Positions 1-8,794 of a DNA stretch of 64,000 nucleotides are shown piece after piece. Numbering within the stretch: position 1 is the first letter of the stretch; the number at the start of each line of letters is the position of its first letter. Under the pieces are notes generated by a model. That model was not told the origin of the DNA, made no database searches, and saw only the letters and a program-made list of their open reading frames with translations. The stretch is from Methanomassiliicoccales archaeon PtaU1.Bin124. GTDB lineage: Archaea; Thermoplasmatota; Thermoplasmata; Methanomassiliicoccales; UBA472. Location of the stretch: positions 62,001 through 126,000 of the forward strand of contig MVRC01000015.1 in the NCBI GenBank assembly GCA_002067865.1, given 5' to 3'. The translations under genes and the position numbers were made by a program.

Positions 1-287
1 CCTTTCCTGCATGGGCGGCATTCTCCGCAGGCGATCCCCGGCCATACCTGGACCAGATCGCCCACCTGATAGGCGTCGCTCTCGACCTCGGCGATACGGG
101 CCACGATCTCGTGTCCGATGATGCGCGGATATGAAAGGTCCTTGTGGCCATGCGCCAGCATCTTCGGGTCCGTGCCGCAGATGGCGCAGGCGACCAGGTC
201 CAGCAGCGCCCCGCCCTTCGGCCTCACTGGGTCTGAAACTTGCCTCAATGCCAGCTGACCCGGTCCGAGCATCAGCGCAGCTTTCAT
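1..287 (-). CDS. Zinc-dependent alcohol dehydrogenase, N-terminal part (cut by window edge)
   Basis: Translating the minus strand from an ATG at 287 gives about 95 residues of a medium-chain, GroES-fold dehydrogenase. Visible are the catalytic-zinc Cys in a CAICGTD motif, the GHE motif (second zinc ligand region) and the first cysteines of the structural-zinc loop (CGECRPC). The family oxidises alcohols or polyols with NAD(P), and the substrate cannot be told. The C-terminal Rossmann half lies outside the window. The TATA-like element at 311-320 is about 24-33 bases before the ATG, which suggests a leaderless mRNA. Two palindromes flank that element, so the gene is probably repressor-controlled. 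Confidence 0.85.
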   Translation of the reverse strand, partial: MKAALMLGPGQLALRQVSDPVRPKGGALLDLVACAICGTDPKMLAHGHKDLSYPRIIGHEIVARIAEVESDAYQVGDLVQVWPGIACGECRPCRK

Positions 288-293
288 AATGAG

Positions 294-336
294 TTGGATA
301 TAACATCCAATTATTTAAATTGGATATATCATCCAA
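294..336 (-). promoter_or_regulatory. Promoter with two near-identical palindromic operators around the TATA box
   Basis: Two 17-base near-perfect palindromes, TTGGATATAACATCCAA (294-310) and TTGGATATATCATCCAA (320-336), lie 26 bases apart. Between them is an AT-only ATTTAAAT core that fits an archaeal TATA box for the dehydrogenase reading leftward. The two sites differ at one base. Binding by a dimeric regulator such as an ArsR, MarR or TrmB type is inferred. No such regulator gene is adjacent within the window. Confidence 0.7.
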
Positions 337-364
337 CTGGAAAGAAAAAAATGAAGAAAATGGT

Positions 365-2074
365 TTACTGGCTCTTCGGCGCTTCAGTGGTCGGAGCCTT
401 CTGTTCCTTGCAGGCGGTGCGATACATCAGGCCTGCGACCAGCAGCATAATGCCCGCGATGACCATCAGCAGCGCTCCGATGCCTAGACCCCACTTCATA
501 TCCACCTGTCCATAGGACGGCACGGTCAAAGTGGTCGATCCGCCGATGGGATTCTTGGCGATCTCCTGCACTATCGCCACGGCCCCATCCCCGCCCTCTA
601 TCTGATGGAACATCGGCTCCAGGGCCGATATGCTCATGACCACCACCAGTATCATCACCAGGACGACGATGAGGGTGATGCCCTTGGAGATGTACCTCAT
701 CGGCATCTTCTTCCTCCTGGTCACGACGCTTCCGATGACCAGCAGCGCCATGGACAGGAAGATCAGCATGCCGAACGGAAGGGCGATCGCCGCCAGCTGA
801 TACGGCACCCCCTGGTCGTCCACGCCATTGACCATCAGCCCGTCCACGCCGCTGAACGAGAAGACGTCCACCCAGCCCGGCGTCTGGAACTGCCCGGTGG
901 TGATGTTGGCCGAGGCCGTGTAGTATGGCAGGAACGCGCCGATGATGGCAATGACCACCGCTGCGATGGCCAGGATGTTGGCGATGCCGATCCTTCCTTT
1001 GAACTCCAACATCGCACATATCGGCTTCAGGCTCTCCCCGTCCTTCTTGCGCTTCAGTATGCGCAATACCATGAATACGATGGCCAGCAGCAGGAAGCCG
1101 ATAACGATCCAGATGAAGTTGGTATACACCTGGTCCAGCAGCAGCATGTTGTTGTCCAGCACGACCAAGGAGGAGCTCCAGGCCACAGGGTCGTTCCACA
1201 TCTGGGCGTTCTGGCGATAGGCCGGTCCCAGCGGGCCGCGCTCGCCGCGATACTGTGCGCTGATCGAGCCGTAATCGCCCCAGTGGCCGCCGAACTTGAT
1301 CCAGGCTGTATTGGGGCTGGTGTTCGGGGTGCTCAGCTCTCCCATGTCCACCAGGTCATATTTGCTGGAGTCCAGCACCTTGCCATCGTTCCCTACAGAG
1401 TCCTGGGCCATGCCCGTCTTTCCCTGGTAAGGGCGGAAGTAGTTGGCATGGCTGCCCAGTGCCACGTAGACCTTTATGTTGTCCCCGGACCTCTCCACCA
1501 GGTCCCAGCCGGCCTCCATGCCGGATTCATGCTGGCTGAAGGAAGCGCTCACAGGAGCGTAGCTGGCGTCAAGGGTTACCTGGACCATCTCCCAGTCCCC
1601 CTCGTGGTTGTTGTACGTGGCCGGGTTGAACACATAGAACAGCCAGTACTGGATGACGATGCTGGAGGACGAGGCATAGATGTGATAGTAAACGGTATAC
1701 CCCAAGGATGCCTCTTGCTGCTGGTATGCCTTGATGATCCGGTCATCGTTGACCGATCCAAGGCGGTTGTCCAGGTAATAATCGGAGTACCCGCTTCCGG
1801 AATATGATGCCAGCTCGGATATCGTTGGAGAGCTGTCAACCAGGGTCGGGTTCCCTCCAACGCTGCGATTCAGGTTGCAGTTCTGGATGAAGTACTCCAC
1901 CTCGACCGGAAAGCATCTCTCCCCGTTCTTGAAATTCAAGATCGGAGCATATCGCGCTGCCAGCTCAGCGTCCGTCGGGGCTTGGGGCGTTCCTGCCCCT
2001 GCGTTCATCGGGATCATGCATGCCAGCATGCCGATCGCCATAAGCACGGCTGCCAATCTTACCATTCGACCCAT
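365..2074 (-). CDS. Secreted/membrane Vps62-like (DUF946-type) protein with C-terminal membrane segments
   Basis: The protein is about 569 aa. A signal-like hydrophobic N-terminus is followed by an extracytoplasmic domain with features of the Vps62/DUF946 family: an ARYAPIL start, an NHEGDWE motif, and GSHANYF. The last third has about four membrane spans separated by short loops, ending in a charged tail. I place the start at 2074 because GGAGG at 2084-2088 gives normal spacing to that ATG. The in-frame ATG at 2083 directly abuts it, and the reading frame extends further upstream without a ribosome site. Family members have no firmly established biochemical role, so only an envelope location is inferred. 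It stands alone between the dehydrogenase promoter and two flavodoxin-like genes. Confidence 0.65.
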   Translation of the reverse strand: MGRMVRLAAVLMAIGMLACMIPMNAGAGTPQAPTDAELAARYAPILNFKNGERCFPVEVEYFIQNCNLNRSVGGNPTLVDSSPTISELASYSGSGYSDYYLDNRLGSVNDDRIIKAYQQQEASLGYTVYYHIYASSSSIVIQYWLFYVFNPATYNNHEGDWEMVQVTLDASYAPVSASFSQHESGMEAGWDLVERSGDNIKVYVALGSHANYFRPYQGKTGMAQDSVGNDGKVLDSSKYDLVDMGELSTPNTSPNTAWIKFGGHWGDYGSISAQYRGERGPLGPAYRQNAQMWNDPVAWSSSLVVLDNNMLLLDQVYTNFIWIVIGFLLLAIVFMVLRILKRKKDGESLKPICAMLEFKGRIGIANILAIAAVVIAIIGAFLPYYTASANITTGQFQTPGWVDVFSFSGVDGLMVNGVDDQGVPYQLAAIALPFGMLIFLSMALLVIGSVVTRRKKMPMRYISKGITLIVVLVMILVVVMSISALEPMFHQIEGGDGAVAIVQEIAKNPIGGSTTLTVPSYGQVDMKWGLGIGALLMVIAGIMLLVAGLMYRTACKEQKAPTTEAPKSQ

Positions 2075-2151
2075 AACTCTCATCCTCCCTATTACTGGAA
2101 CAATACCTTCGTGTGGATTAGATAATACTTCATCCCAGGCGGGTCGATGGT

Positions 2152-2802
2152 TCAACGCATCAGCGGACGGTCCATCATCCTATCATGGGACCTGTTCCGT
2201 TTGGACCGCCTCTTCCAATATCGGTTGGCGAACATCAGGTAGGCAAAGGTGGTCTTTGCACGTCTGGAGAATCTCTTGCGGGCCGCTTCTGGTGTCGCTT
2301 CGCCCTTCATAACCGCCTCCAAGGCCATGTCGAGACCGGCCACCGTGTGCCTTGCCGCTCTCCTTCTCTCCAAAGGCCCTTTCTCCAGGACCAAGCCCAT
2401 CCCCATGCCCAGTCCCCCGGCCCAGCGCCATCCGATATGCCTGCAGAAATGTTCCAGGCATCTTATGGCCGGGTCGACCTCCGCAGGGGAAGGATGAGCT
2501 CCCTGCCCAACGGCCAGGAAAGCAGTCCCTTTGCCCATTCCCTCCCTCTGTGATGCGATCTCCATCCATTCGATGACATGCGAAGGCAAGGAACCCATGA
2601 ACACCGGGAACGAGAGGACGATCAGGTCGGCAGCTTCGCAACTATTAAGAAGGCCAGAAATATCCATTCTCATAGCTGCCAGCATGTTCAACTGAACAAC
2701 GGTCGCGCCCTTTTCCATAAGGTACGAGGCGGCATGGTCGGCCAGCGCGCTGCTTGCGCCACCGTCGCTGGGAGAACCGTTCAATACGAGCGCATTGGTC
2801 AT
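2152..2802 (-). CDS. Flavodoxin-fold/NADPH-dependent FMN reductase-like protein
   Basis: A 216-aa protein opens with a beta strand then LNGSPSDGG, the phosphate-binding loop typical of NADPH-dependent FMN reductases. It continues with SFPVFMGSLPSHV, resembling the second flavin-binding loop, and GQGAHPS near residue 100. The C-terminus is very basic (KRRSKRNRS). It overlaps the following upstream gene by four bases (ATGA type), so the two flavodoxin-like genes are translationally coupled. The partner substrate is unknown. The conserved cysteine cluster of iron-sulfur flavoproteins is absent here, unlike in its neighbour. Confidence 0.6.
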   Translation of the reverse strand: MTNALVLNGSPSDGGASSALADHAASYLMEKGATVVQLNMLAAMRMDISGLLNSCEAADLIVLSFPVFMGSLPSHVIEWMEIASQREGMGKGTAFLAVGQGAHPSPAEVDPAIRCLEHFCRHIGWRWAGGLGMGMGLVLEKGPLERRRAARHTVAGLDMALEAVMKGEATPEAARKRFSRRAKTTFAYLMFANRYWKRRSKRNRSHDRMMDRPLMR

Positions 2803-3434
2803 CTCCTCACCTTCATCCCCATCACGCTGGATTCGATGATCTCCCTGGTGGTCTCCTCCCTTTCCTCCGCGCAGACGATCTTCACCCTTGTGTGCAACGC
2901 CTTGAACGTCATGCCGTTCTGCGCCACGATGCGTTTGAACGTCTCATCCTCTTCCTGCGAATATTCGGAGCAGACCCCTATGGCCAGGATGCTGGGGTAC
3001 CTCTCATATCTAGGCATATGCACCACCCCCTCCTTCCCGCTGAGATAATACGGTAGCAGCAGCCCCGCCTGCCTATCCAGCGCCCTCTTCAGAAGGCTGG
3101 GATATCCGCCGAAGGTGATCCGGCCCAGAAGTATCACCAGATCGGACGACATCCAGGCGCCTCCGATCGTACGGCCATCATCCTCCTTGACGCAGATCCC
3201 TGGGGTCCTGTCCCAGCATGAGGTGCAGCCCGCACAAGGGTCGAGCGTCATGCCCCTCAGCTCCATCCACTCTAGCTGATGCCCGGACCGGATCAATAGC
3301 TCCTTGAGCGTTCCCGCCACGCCCAGCACCCCAGCGTCCTCGGCCGTCGAACCGTCCAGCACCAAGACCTTCATGACATCGTTCTCATAGGCCAAGGCCT
3401 GACATAAAGCCTCGCAGACCTGCCTCGGGCTCAT
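2799..3434 (-). CDS. Flavodoxin-family protein with Cys motif (iron-sulfur flavoprotein-like)
   Basis: A 211-aa protein. After a 20-residue leader comes MKVLVLDGSTAED, the FMN-phosphate loop, and at about residue 67 a CAGCTSCWDRTPGIC motif. That is the CxxCxxC...C arrangement of the flavodoxin-family/iron-sulfur flavoprotein group (domain start FMN, then cysteines). LGRITFGGYPSLLKRALDR matches the conserved loop before the flavin. The start may be the first ATG (3434, with an AT-rich promoter just upstream) or the ATG at 3374 where homology begins. It is coupled to the downstream flavodoxin-like gene. Likely a cytoplasmic electron-transfer or quinone/FMN reductase, with the substrate unknown. 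Confidence 0.65.
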   Translation of the reverse strand: MSPRQVCEALCQALAYENDVMKVLVLDGSTAEDAGVLGVAGTLKELLIRSGHQLEWMELRGMTLDPCAGCTSCWDRTPGICVKEDDGRTIGGAWMSSDLVILLGRITFGGYPSLLKRALDRQAGLLLPYYLSGKEGVVHMPRYERYPSILAIGVCSEYSQEEDETFKRIVAQNGMTFKALHTRVKIVCAEEREETTREIIESSVMGMKVRR

Positions 3435-3440
3435 CCAAAA

Positions 3441-3453
3441 AATTGATTTAATG
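3441..3453. promoter_or_regulatory. Short divergent promoter
   Basis: Only 38 bases separate two divergent genes. AATTGATTTAATG provides an AT-rich TATA-like element in both orientations. It is 20-30 bases from the GTG at 3473 on the plus strand and close to the ATG at 3434 on the minus strand. Leaderless or nearly leaderless transcription of the plus-strand protease is likely. Confidence 0.4.
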
Positions 3454-3472
3454 CCTTAATGCTGAGTCCATC

Positions 3473-5203
3473 GTGAACCCGGCTAGGTTGTTGGCCTCCC
3501 TCATGGGATTGCTGCTGCTCTGCACCCTGATCCCTATCGCATCGGAGGCATCGGTCACCGGTGGTCTTACCGTCACGGCCCATTTTGATTACGCATCGGA
3601 GGACGGCTCGGAACTACTGCCCTGCCAGGGAGCATACGTCCAACTGTGGATGGAGATGCGCCAGGGGGAGGCGGTGCAGGCGTATGGTCATACTAACGCA
3701 GACGGAGACATCACGTTCACAGGAATGGGCGAGGGCAACTACTACGCGGTCATATATGCCACGGATTACCAGCTGGTCTCGGTGATGAATGCCAGCCAGA
3801 TCGGCCAGCCCATCTATCAATGGCGCACCGAATGGCAGAACCTCACGACCTCCGCGGCATTCGCGCTCACCATCCTCTCCGACGACAGGGGCGCCTGGAA
3901 CGCATATGATGCGGTCAGGGCGGGGAGCGAATGGCTGAGCCAGAAGGTCAACTGGACCAGGTCGCTGGTGACAGTGTATTGGCCCATGGAGGATTGGCCC
4001 CACTCCCATGGCGACAGCATCGACATGCCCGAGAGCACCGCCGATTATGCAGCCATCTGGGACACAGATGTCCTGCTGCACGAGTACGGCCATTGCGTCA
4101 TGTACAACGCCAGGGGAGGATATTTTCCTGACATCGTGCCGGTAGACCCGCACTATCTCGATTCCGTGTCCAGCGCGACGTTCGCCTTCGTCGAGGGCTG
4201 GGCTGAGTTCTTCGCCTGCGCGGTGAGGAACTCATCCGCCGCCTCGGCCTTCACCAATCTGGAATCCACCGTATACGCCGACTCGCCGTTCGGCCACGGT
4301 ACCGTGGGCGATTGGGATGGCAGCATGGTGGAGGGAGCGGTGGCGAACGTCCTTTGGGACATCCTGGACGGCACCTCAGAGGCCGATAGGCCCTATTGGG
4401 CCACTGATGTCCTAGGGGACCAGGTGGACGACCGCTTCTCCATCTTCTGGTCCATTTTCATCCACGACGTTCCGGACACCATGGACGATGTCTGGTCATA
4501 TTGGGAGGACAAGGACCAGGCATTACTGGCCATCTTCCTCCATGCGCGGTTTGACAAGGACCTCAGCCTTCCGACGAACCCGGACTGGTATTGGTCCGAC
4601 CATGATGAGAACGAGACATCGCTCGACTCATCGATAACGATCGGATGGACCGGGGCGATCGACAACGACACCGGAATTGCCGGTTATTCCATCCTCTGGA
4701 CACCGGATCCCACCGCCATTCCGGATATGACCATCGATAGCTACGGTTCCTATATCACCCGACACCTGGGCCCCGGAACATGGTATCTCAAGGTGAGGGC
4801 GATCGATAACGCGGGCAACGCAGCAGAAGGAGCGGCCACCTTCGGTCCATTCATCATCGGCGAGGGGGCGATCGACATCGGACCGGACGGGACGACGGGT
4901 GGCACGGGCGAGGTCGATCCCATCCTGCAGGTGTTCCTCATCATCATGCTGGCCGGAGGGGCATTGCTGATGTTCGCCATCGTCCTCAAGATGGTAAGGA
5001 AGCCGAAACCGGAGGACGTCGAACCGGTGCCGCAGATGGTCTCCTATTACATGCCCCCAGCCTATTATTATCCGCCTGCGGATCAGACACAGGCCGAACC
5101 GCAGGCGGTGAAGCCGGCGGACCAGGTAAGGTATTGCCGCAACTGCGGCCGGGTCGAGATCGGGGATACCTTTTGCCCGTACTGCGGATACAAACTGAGG
5201 TAG
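3473..5203 (+). CDS. Membrane-anchored HExxH zinc metalloprotease with C-terminal cytoplasmic zinc ribbon
   Basis: A 576-aa protein starting at GTG. Residues 1-27 form a signal peptide. A carboxypeptidase-regulatory-like beta domain (about 30-110) follows. At about residue 204 is HEYGH, and about 40 residues later EGWAEFFA supplies a likely third zinc ligand (gluzincin pattern). A beta-rich domain, a single membrane span near 484-508 and a cytoplasmic tail rich in Pro/Tyr follow. The tail ends in a CxxC-x10-CxxC zinc ribbon (CRNC...CPYC). The protease domain would face outward and the ribbon inward. No substrate is evident. Its neighbour starts 6 bases after its TAG stop and may be co-transcribed. 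Confidence 0.7.
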   Translation: MNPARLLASLMGLLLLCTLIPIASEASVTGGLTVTAHFDYASEDGSELLPCQGAYVQLWMEMRQGEAVQAYGHTNADGDITFTGMGEGNYYAVIYATDYQLVSVMNASQIGQPIYQWRTEWQNLTTSAAFALTILSDDRGAWNAYDAVRAGSEWLSQKVNWTRSLVTVYWPMEDWPHSHGDSIDMPESTADYAAIWDTDVLLHEYGHCVMYNARGGYFPDIVPVDPHYLDSVSSATFAFVEGWAEFFACAVRNSSAASAFTNLESTVYADSPFGHGTVGDWDGSMVEGAVANVLWDILDGTSEADRPYWATDVLGDQVDDRFSIFWSIFIHDVPDTMDDVWSYWEDKDQALLAIFLHARFDKDLSLPTNPDWYWSDHDENETSLDSSITIGWTGAIDNDTGIAGYSILWTPDPTAIPDMTIDSYGSYITRHLGPGTWYLKVRAIDNAGNAAEGAATFGPFIIGEGAIDIGPDGTTGGTGEVDPILQVFLIIMLAGGALLMFAIVLKMVRKPKPEDVEPVPQMVSYYMPPAYYYPPADQTQAEPQAVKPADQVRYCRNCGRVEIGDTFCPYCGYKLR

Positions 5204-5208
5204 AGAAC

Positions 5209-5664
5209 ATGCGCCGGAACGAGAAGGAAGTGACGTCCAGGGAGGAGATCGACGGGTACATCGCCAAGGCCACCGTCTGCCGGGTCGGCCTGGTGGACGG
5301 AGATGAGGCGTACATCGTTCCCATGGACTTCGGATATGTGGACGGCTGCTTCTACTTCCACAGTGCCAAGGAGGGCAGGAAGGTCGGGATCATCGGGGAC
5401 GAAAGGAAGGCGTCGTTCGAGCTGGAGATCGATCACGGCCTCAGGATGGTCACCGACGCGTACAAATGCACCCACCATTTCGTCTGCGTGATGGGAACTG
5501 GCACCATCGGCGTGGTAAAGGACGAGGAGGAGCGGATGAAGGGTCTCCGCGCCCTCATGGACCATTACACCAAGGACATGTACGAGATGACCGGCAAGTG
5601 CACCCATAAGACTCTGGTGCTGAGGCTCAGGGTCGAGACCATCAGCTGCAAGCGGAACGGATGA
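5209..5664 (+). CDS. Pyridoxamine 5'-phosphate oxidase-family flavin-nucleotide-binding protein
   Basis: A 151-aa split-barrel protein. It starts RREEIDGYIAKA-like, then VCRVGLVDGDEAYIVPMDFGY and FHSAKEGRKVGII, the classic pattern of the Nim/PPOx-like flavin-nucleotide-binding family (binds FMN, F420 or heme). KCTHHF and KCTHK repeat the same short motif about 45 residues apart, suggesting metal or heme ligands. The start at 5209 is chosen over upstream in-frame codons because those overlap the metalloprotease gene. The function could be a flavin- or deazaflavin-dependent reductase or a resistance protein, and is not resolved. Confidence 0.75.
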   Translation: MRRNEKEVTSREEIDGYIAKATVCRVGLVDGDEAYIVPMDFGYVDGCFYFHSAKEGRKVGIIGDERKASFELEIDHGLRMVTDAYKCTHHFVCVMGTGTIGVVKDEEERMKGLRALMDHYTKDMYEMTGKCTHKTLVLRLRVETISCKRNG

Positions 5665-5680
5665 ACAAATAAAGGATCGG

Positions 5681-6007
5681 TCATTTGCTGGTCGAGAATA
5701 TCCCTACCAGCGCACCGACCGCAGCCGACCCGATGGCGATTAGGCCGTCGTTCGAATCCTTGCCCATGCCCAGCAGGACCATGGTCCCGACGACGACCAC
5801 CAGCACGATGATGGTCAGGTACATGATCAGGCGGCGGTAGAATTCCGTGTCGTTCTGATATGCCAGTATCTGCTCTGTCGCGACGTTCGCGGCCTTGTCC
5901 AATGACGCCTCATCGATGTCTGGGTTGCTCTTTCGAATTCCTTCCTTCGCTATCTGGTACTGGACCTGGTACTTTTCCGCCCTGTCGACCGTTCGACATC
6001 CCCCCAT
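5681..6007 (-). CDS. Small unknown protein with two C-terminal membrane helices
   Basis: A 108-aa protein. The first 55 residues are charged, helical and probably cytoplasmic (DRAEKYQVQYQIAKEGIRKSNP is representative of the style). Two hydrophobic segments at about 60-80 and 88-104 follow, joined by a short KDSND loop. I do not recognise a family. It is convergent with the flavin protein (16 bases apart) and 77 bases downstream of the ferredoxin-like gene on the same strand. Confidence 0.5.
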   Translation of the reverse strand: MGGCRTVDRAEKYQVQYQIAKEGIRKSNPDIDEASLDKAANVATEQILAYQNDTEFYRRLIMYLTIIVLVVVVGTMVLLGMGKDSNDGLIAIGSAAVGALVGIFSTSK

Positions 6008-6084
6008 TGATGTTCAAACAAGGAACGGGGCGATTATTAAAGGATTGTCAGAAATAAAAGAATAAAGAATTATAAATGAAAGGA

Positions 6085-6792
6085 TTAGGAGAGCTTCTTG
6101 ACCCTGCCCCCGTCCGCGTAGACCATGAACTCCTCCATGGGGATGGTCTTGCCAGACCGCTCGATGGCCATGTGCACCAGCTTCTTCGATACGCGGCAAC
6201 AGGGCACGTCCATGTGCAGCAAGATGACGTCCTTGATTTCATTCACCCGGAAGATCGTAGTCAGCTTGTCCACGAACTCCTGATTGTCATCTAGCTTGGG
6301 GCATCCGATCAGAACGACCCGGTCCTTGATGAAATCCCGCTGGATGAAACCGCAGGCGAAGGCGGTGCAATCGGCCGCGATGAGCAATCGGGCATTCCGC
6401 AGGTACGGCGCATTGGGAGGAACTAGGCGGATCTGGATGGGCCACGTGCTCAATTGAGAGCTGCCCCCTCCTGCCTCGCCCTTCGGACCGGAATGGAACT
6501 TGCGCGGGCCCGATCCCGGACAGGCCTGAATGGGAATATCATCGCACGATCTCCTGGCCAGATGTTCCTTGACATCCTCCTCGCTGAAGTCCTCCGCCTC
6601 CCTCTCCACTATCTTGAGCGCGCCGGCAGGACATTCCCCGATGCAGGCGCCCAGGCCGTCGCAGAAGCTTTCCTTCACGACCTTGGCCTTTCCGTCGCGG
6701 AGCTCCATGGCACCCTCAGCGCAGGCGGTGACGCAGTTGCCGCAACCAGTGCAGAGCGACTCGTCGATCTCAATGATCTTCCTCTTCACCAT
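6085..6792 (-). CDS. Ferredoxin-like 4Fe-4S protein with conserved C-terminal domain
   Basis: A 235-aa protein. Residues 8-60 form a two-cluster ferredoxin domain: CTGCGNCVTAC and CDGLGACIGEC, the latter with a modified spacing. The C-terminal domain carries further cysteines (ADCTAFACGF, IGCPKLDD, DVPCC) conserved in a family of archaeal and bacterial single-gene ferredoxin-like proteins whose role is not established. IIEIDESLCTGCG right after the ATG supports the start. Probably a cytoplasmic redox protein. No partner oxidoreductase gene is adjacent. Confidence 0.75.
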   Translation of the reverse strand: MVKRKIIEIDESLCTGCGNCVTACAEGAMELRDGKAKVVKESFCDGLGACIGECPAGALKIVEREAEDFSEEDVKEHLARRSCDDIPIQACPGSGPRKFHSGPKGEAGGGSSQLSTWPIQIRLVPPNAPYLRNARLLIAADCTAFACGFIQRDFIKDRVVLIGCPKLDDNQEFVDKLTTIFRVNEIKDVILLHMDVPCCRVSKKLVHMAIERSGKTIPMEEFMVYADGGRVKKLS

Positions 6793-6845
6793 GTTGGGAT
6801 TCCACGGTGCCAGGAGTATATAGGATTTTCAACCTTCATCATCGT

Positions 6846-7589
6846 TCAGGCGGCGAGGTATGCGTCGACCGTCGAGACCGATCGGATGTATATGGACGAG
6901 TTCTGGCGCAGCACATATTCGCTCAGGCCGATGTGCGAATCAGAGCCCCAATCATAGGTATAGCCCATGCGGGACCAGGGAAACGTCTTTGGGTAGTATG
7001 AGTAGACGATGTTCCCGTTGAACCACTTGACATATGCCGTGCTGGCATTCGAAGGCAACGTCATTCCGGCAGTGGCGTCGTCGATCTCGTTGTCGCCAGC
7101 CGGCCGGAACAGGTCCTTGGGCTGAACGAACGCCTCGACGAAGTAGCTGTTCTTGGAGTCCCACGGCAGGCCCAGCAGCTGCAATGTCCGCAGCGTCTTG
7201 TTCGTTCCGCTGGCCACATTGTCCTCGAAGAACGCCTTCAGGTCCGGCACCACGGTCACCCAGGTCTCTCCCCACCAGGTGGTGACATTGGAATTGACCG
7301 GATATGAGGAATTGAATCGGGTGAAGATCAGAACCAGTACGCCCTTGTCCGCGGCCGTGCTGTTCCAGATGAGAGAGGGATTGGTGTCGTTCACGGGGTT
7401 GAGCTTGTCATAGGTATAGGACCCCTGTCGCAGCATCGTCTCGTCGATCGCCTCCAGGTATCGTTCTTTCAGCGTCTTCTCCGCCTTTGCCGGGGCCAGC
7501 AGCGGAGCGGCGACGATTATCAAAACCATCCCGATGACGATCCCCACGGCCAACATGGCCAATCCCCAATTCCGCTTGCCCTTGTCCAT
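6846..7589 (-). CDS. Unknown membrane-anchored extracytoplasmic protein
   Basis: A 247-aa protein. Basic residues (KGKRN) precede one hydrophobic segment at about 9-30, a signal anchor. The rest is predicted extracytoplasmic: rich in Asn, Thr, Tyr and Trp, no cysteines, several N-x-S/T sites. I do not recognise the fold. It is transcribed away from the glycosyltransferase gene, and the 125-base gap to that gene holds both promoters. Confidence 0.5.
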   Translation of the reverse strand: MDKGKRNWGLAMLAVGIVIGMVLIIVAAPLLAPAKAEKTLKERYLEAIDETMLRQGSYTYDKLNPVNDTNPSLIWNSTAADKGVLVLIFTRFNSSYPVNSNVTTWWGETWVTVVPDLKAFFEDNVASGTNKTLRTLQLLGLPWDSKNSYFVEAFVQPKDLFRPAGDNEIDDATAGMTLPSNASTAYVKWFNGNIVYSYYPKTFPWSRMGYTYDWGSDSHIGLSEYVLRQNSSIYIRSVSTVDAYLAA

Positions 7590-7714
7590 GATCTCCCGGT
7601 CGTAAGTCCTGCTCGAGGAAAAAACGCTATGCCTCTGATTATCGAAATCGGCGATGGACGAAGAGGCAAAATAGTTATGCCGCCAGTTGATTCCTCGCCA
7701 TCGGAAGCAGTCAT

Positions 7715-8794
7715 ATGGCAGAGAGATTGCGCATCATCCAGGTGAACGCGTTCCATTATCCGTTCCGCGGTGGCATCGAGCACCGCATCCATCATGTCAG
7801 TAAACGCCTGGCCAAGAAACATGAGGTGATCGTGCTCACCAGCCAGCTTCCTAACTCTTCGCCGGAGGAGGAGATCGACGGTTACAGGGTGGTCCGCCTT
7901 CCTTCCAGGTACATCAACATCTACAACCCGCCCTACGTGACCACACATGGGATCCTCGATCGGTTGAAGGAACTGGACGGGGACGTGGTCGATTTCCACT
8001 ACCGCTGGGCACCGACCTACAACAAGGCGGCGCAACGCTATCCAGGCAAGAAGGCCTTCACCTTCCATAACACCTATGGCGAAGGGGTGGGGATCACCCG
8101 CATCCCTTCGGTCGTCAACGACATGGGCTGGAAGAGGCACCTGAACGATTTCGACCGAATCATCTGCGTGAGCGAGTTCGTGCGACACGATCTGGAGGAG
8201 CGGGGCGTGGACGCCTCGAAGCTGGTGGCCATTCCCAACGGCATCGAGAACCCGCCGGTCGAGCCAAGCTATCAGGAGGACGACTTCATCCTGTTCGTGG
8301 GCAGGCTGGTCAACACCAAGGGGCTAAAGTACCTGGTCCAGGCCATGACCAAGGTGCCGGCCCGGCTGGTCATCTGCGGGGGCGGCCCGGAGGAGAGGCG
8401 CCTGAGGCAGCAGATATCTAAACTGGGGCTGGAGGACAAGGTGGAACTGGCCGGGAAGGTCTCCGAAGAGCGAAAGACGCAGCTCATGTCCACCTGCAAG
8501 CTCTTCGTCATGCCGTCCATCTTTGAATCGTACGGCATCGCAGTGGCCGAGGCCATGTCCTATGGCAAGCCTATCGTGGCATCGAACGTTGGCGGACTGC
8601 CCGAGGTCGTGTGCGATGCAGGAAGCCTCTGCAGGCCCAAGGACCACGAGGACCTAGCTGAGAAGATCAACTCGCTGCTTCAGGACGAGGAGGGACGTAG
8701 GGAATGTGCCAGGAAGGCGGCGAAGCATGCCAGCGGTTACTCTTGGGACTCGATCGCCGACAGGATGGACGAGGAATATCGTCGGATAGCATGA
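7715..8794 (+). CDS. GT4-family glycosyltransferase
   Basis: A 359-aa two-Rossmann-domain transferase. The N-terminus has FRGGIEHRIHHVSKRLA, the acceptor-side loop of GT4 enzymes. Residue 190 onward gives FVGRLVNTKG, then GGGPEE, and the nucleotide-sugar site FESYGIAVAEAMSYGKPIV with the EX7E-type glutamates. It transfers a sugar from an activated donor to a lipid, glycan or protein. The precise substrate is not readable. The gene ends immediately next to the stop of the convergent STAND ATPase gene, with no intergenic bases. Confidence 0.85.
   Translation: MAERLRIIQVNAFHYPFRGGIEHRIHHVSKRLAKKHEVIVLTSQLPNSSPEEEIDGYRVVRLPSRYINIYNPPYVTTHGILDRLKELDGDVVDFHYRWAPTYNKAAQRYPGKKAFTFHNTYGEGVGITRIPSVVNDMGWKRHLNDFDRIICVSEFVRHDLEERGVDASKLVAIPNGIENPPVEPSYQEDDFILFVGRLVNTKGLKYLVQAMTKVPARLVICGGGPEERRLRQQISKLGLEDKVELAGKVSEERKTQLMSTCKLFVMPSIFESYGIAVAEAMSYGKPIVASNVGGLPEVVCDAGSLCRPKDHEDLAEKINSLLQDEEGRRECARKAAKHASGYSWDSIADRMDEEYRRIA

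Noticed and set aside
240-515. Plus-strand 91-codon frame across the operator region
   Set aside because: It overlaps the dehydrogenase start, the operators and the end of the Vps62-like gene; translation shows no recognisable motif.
605-1807. Long plus-strand open frame of about 400 codons opposite the Vps62-like gene
   Set aside because: His/Asp/Gln-rich low-complexity translation typical of an antisense shadow in GC-rich DNA; the minus-strand frame has a signal peptide, family motifs and a ribosome site.
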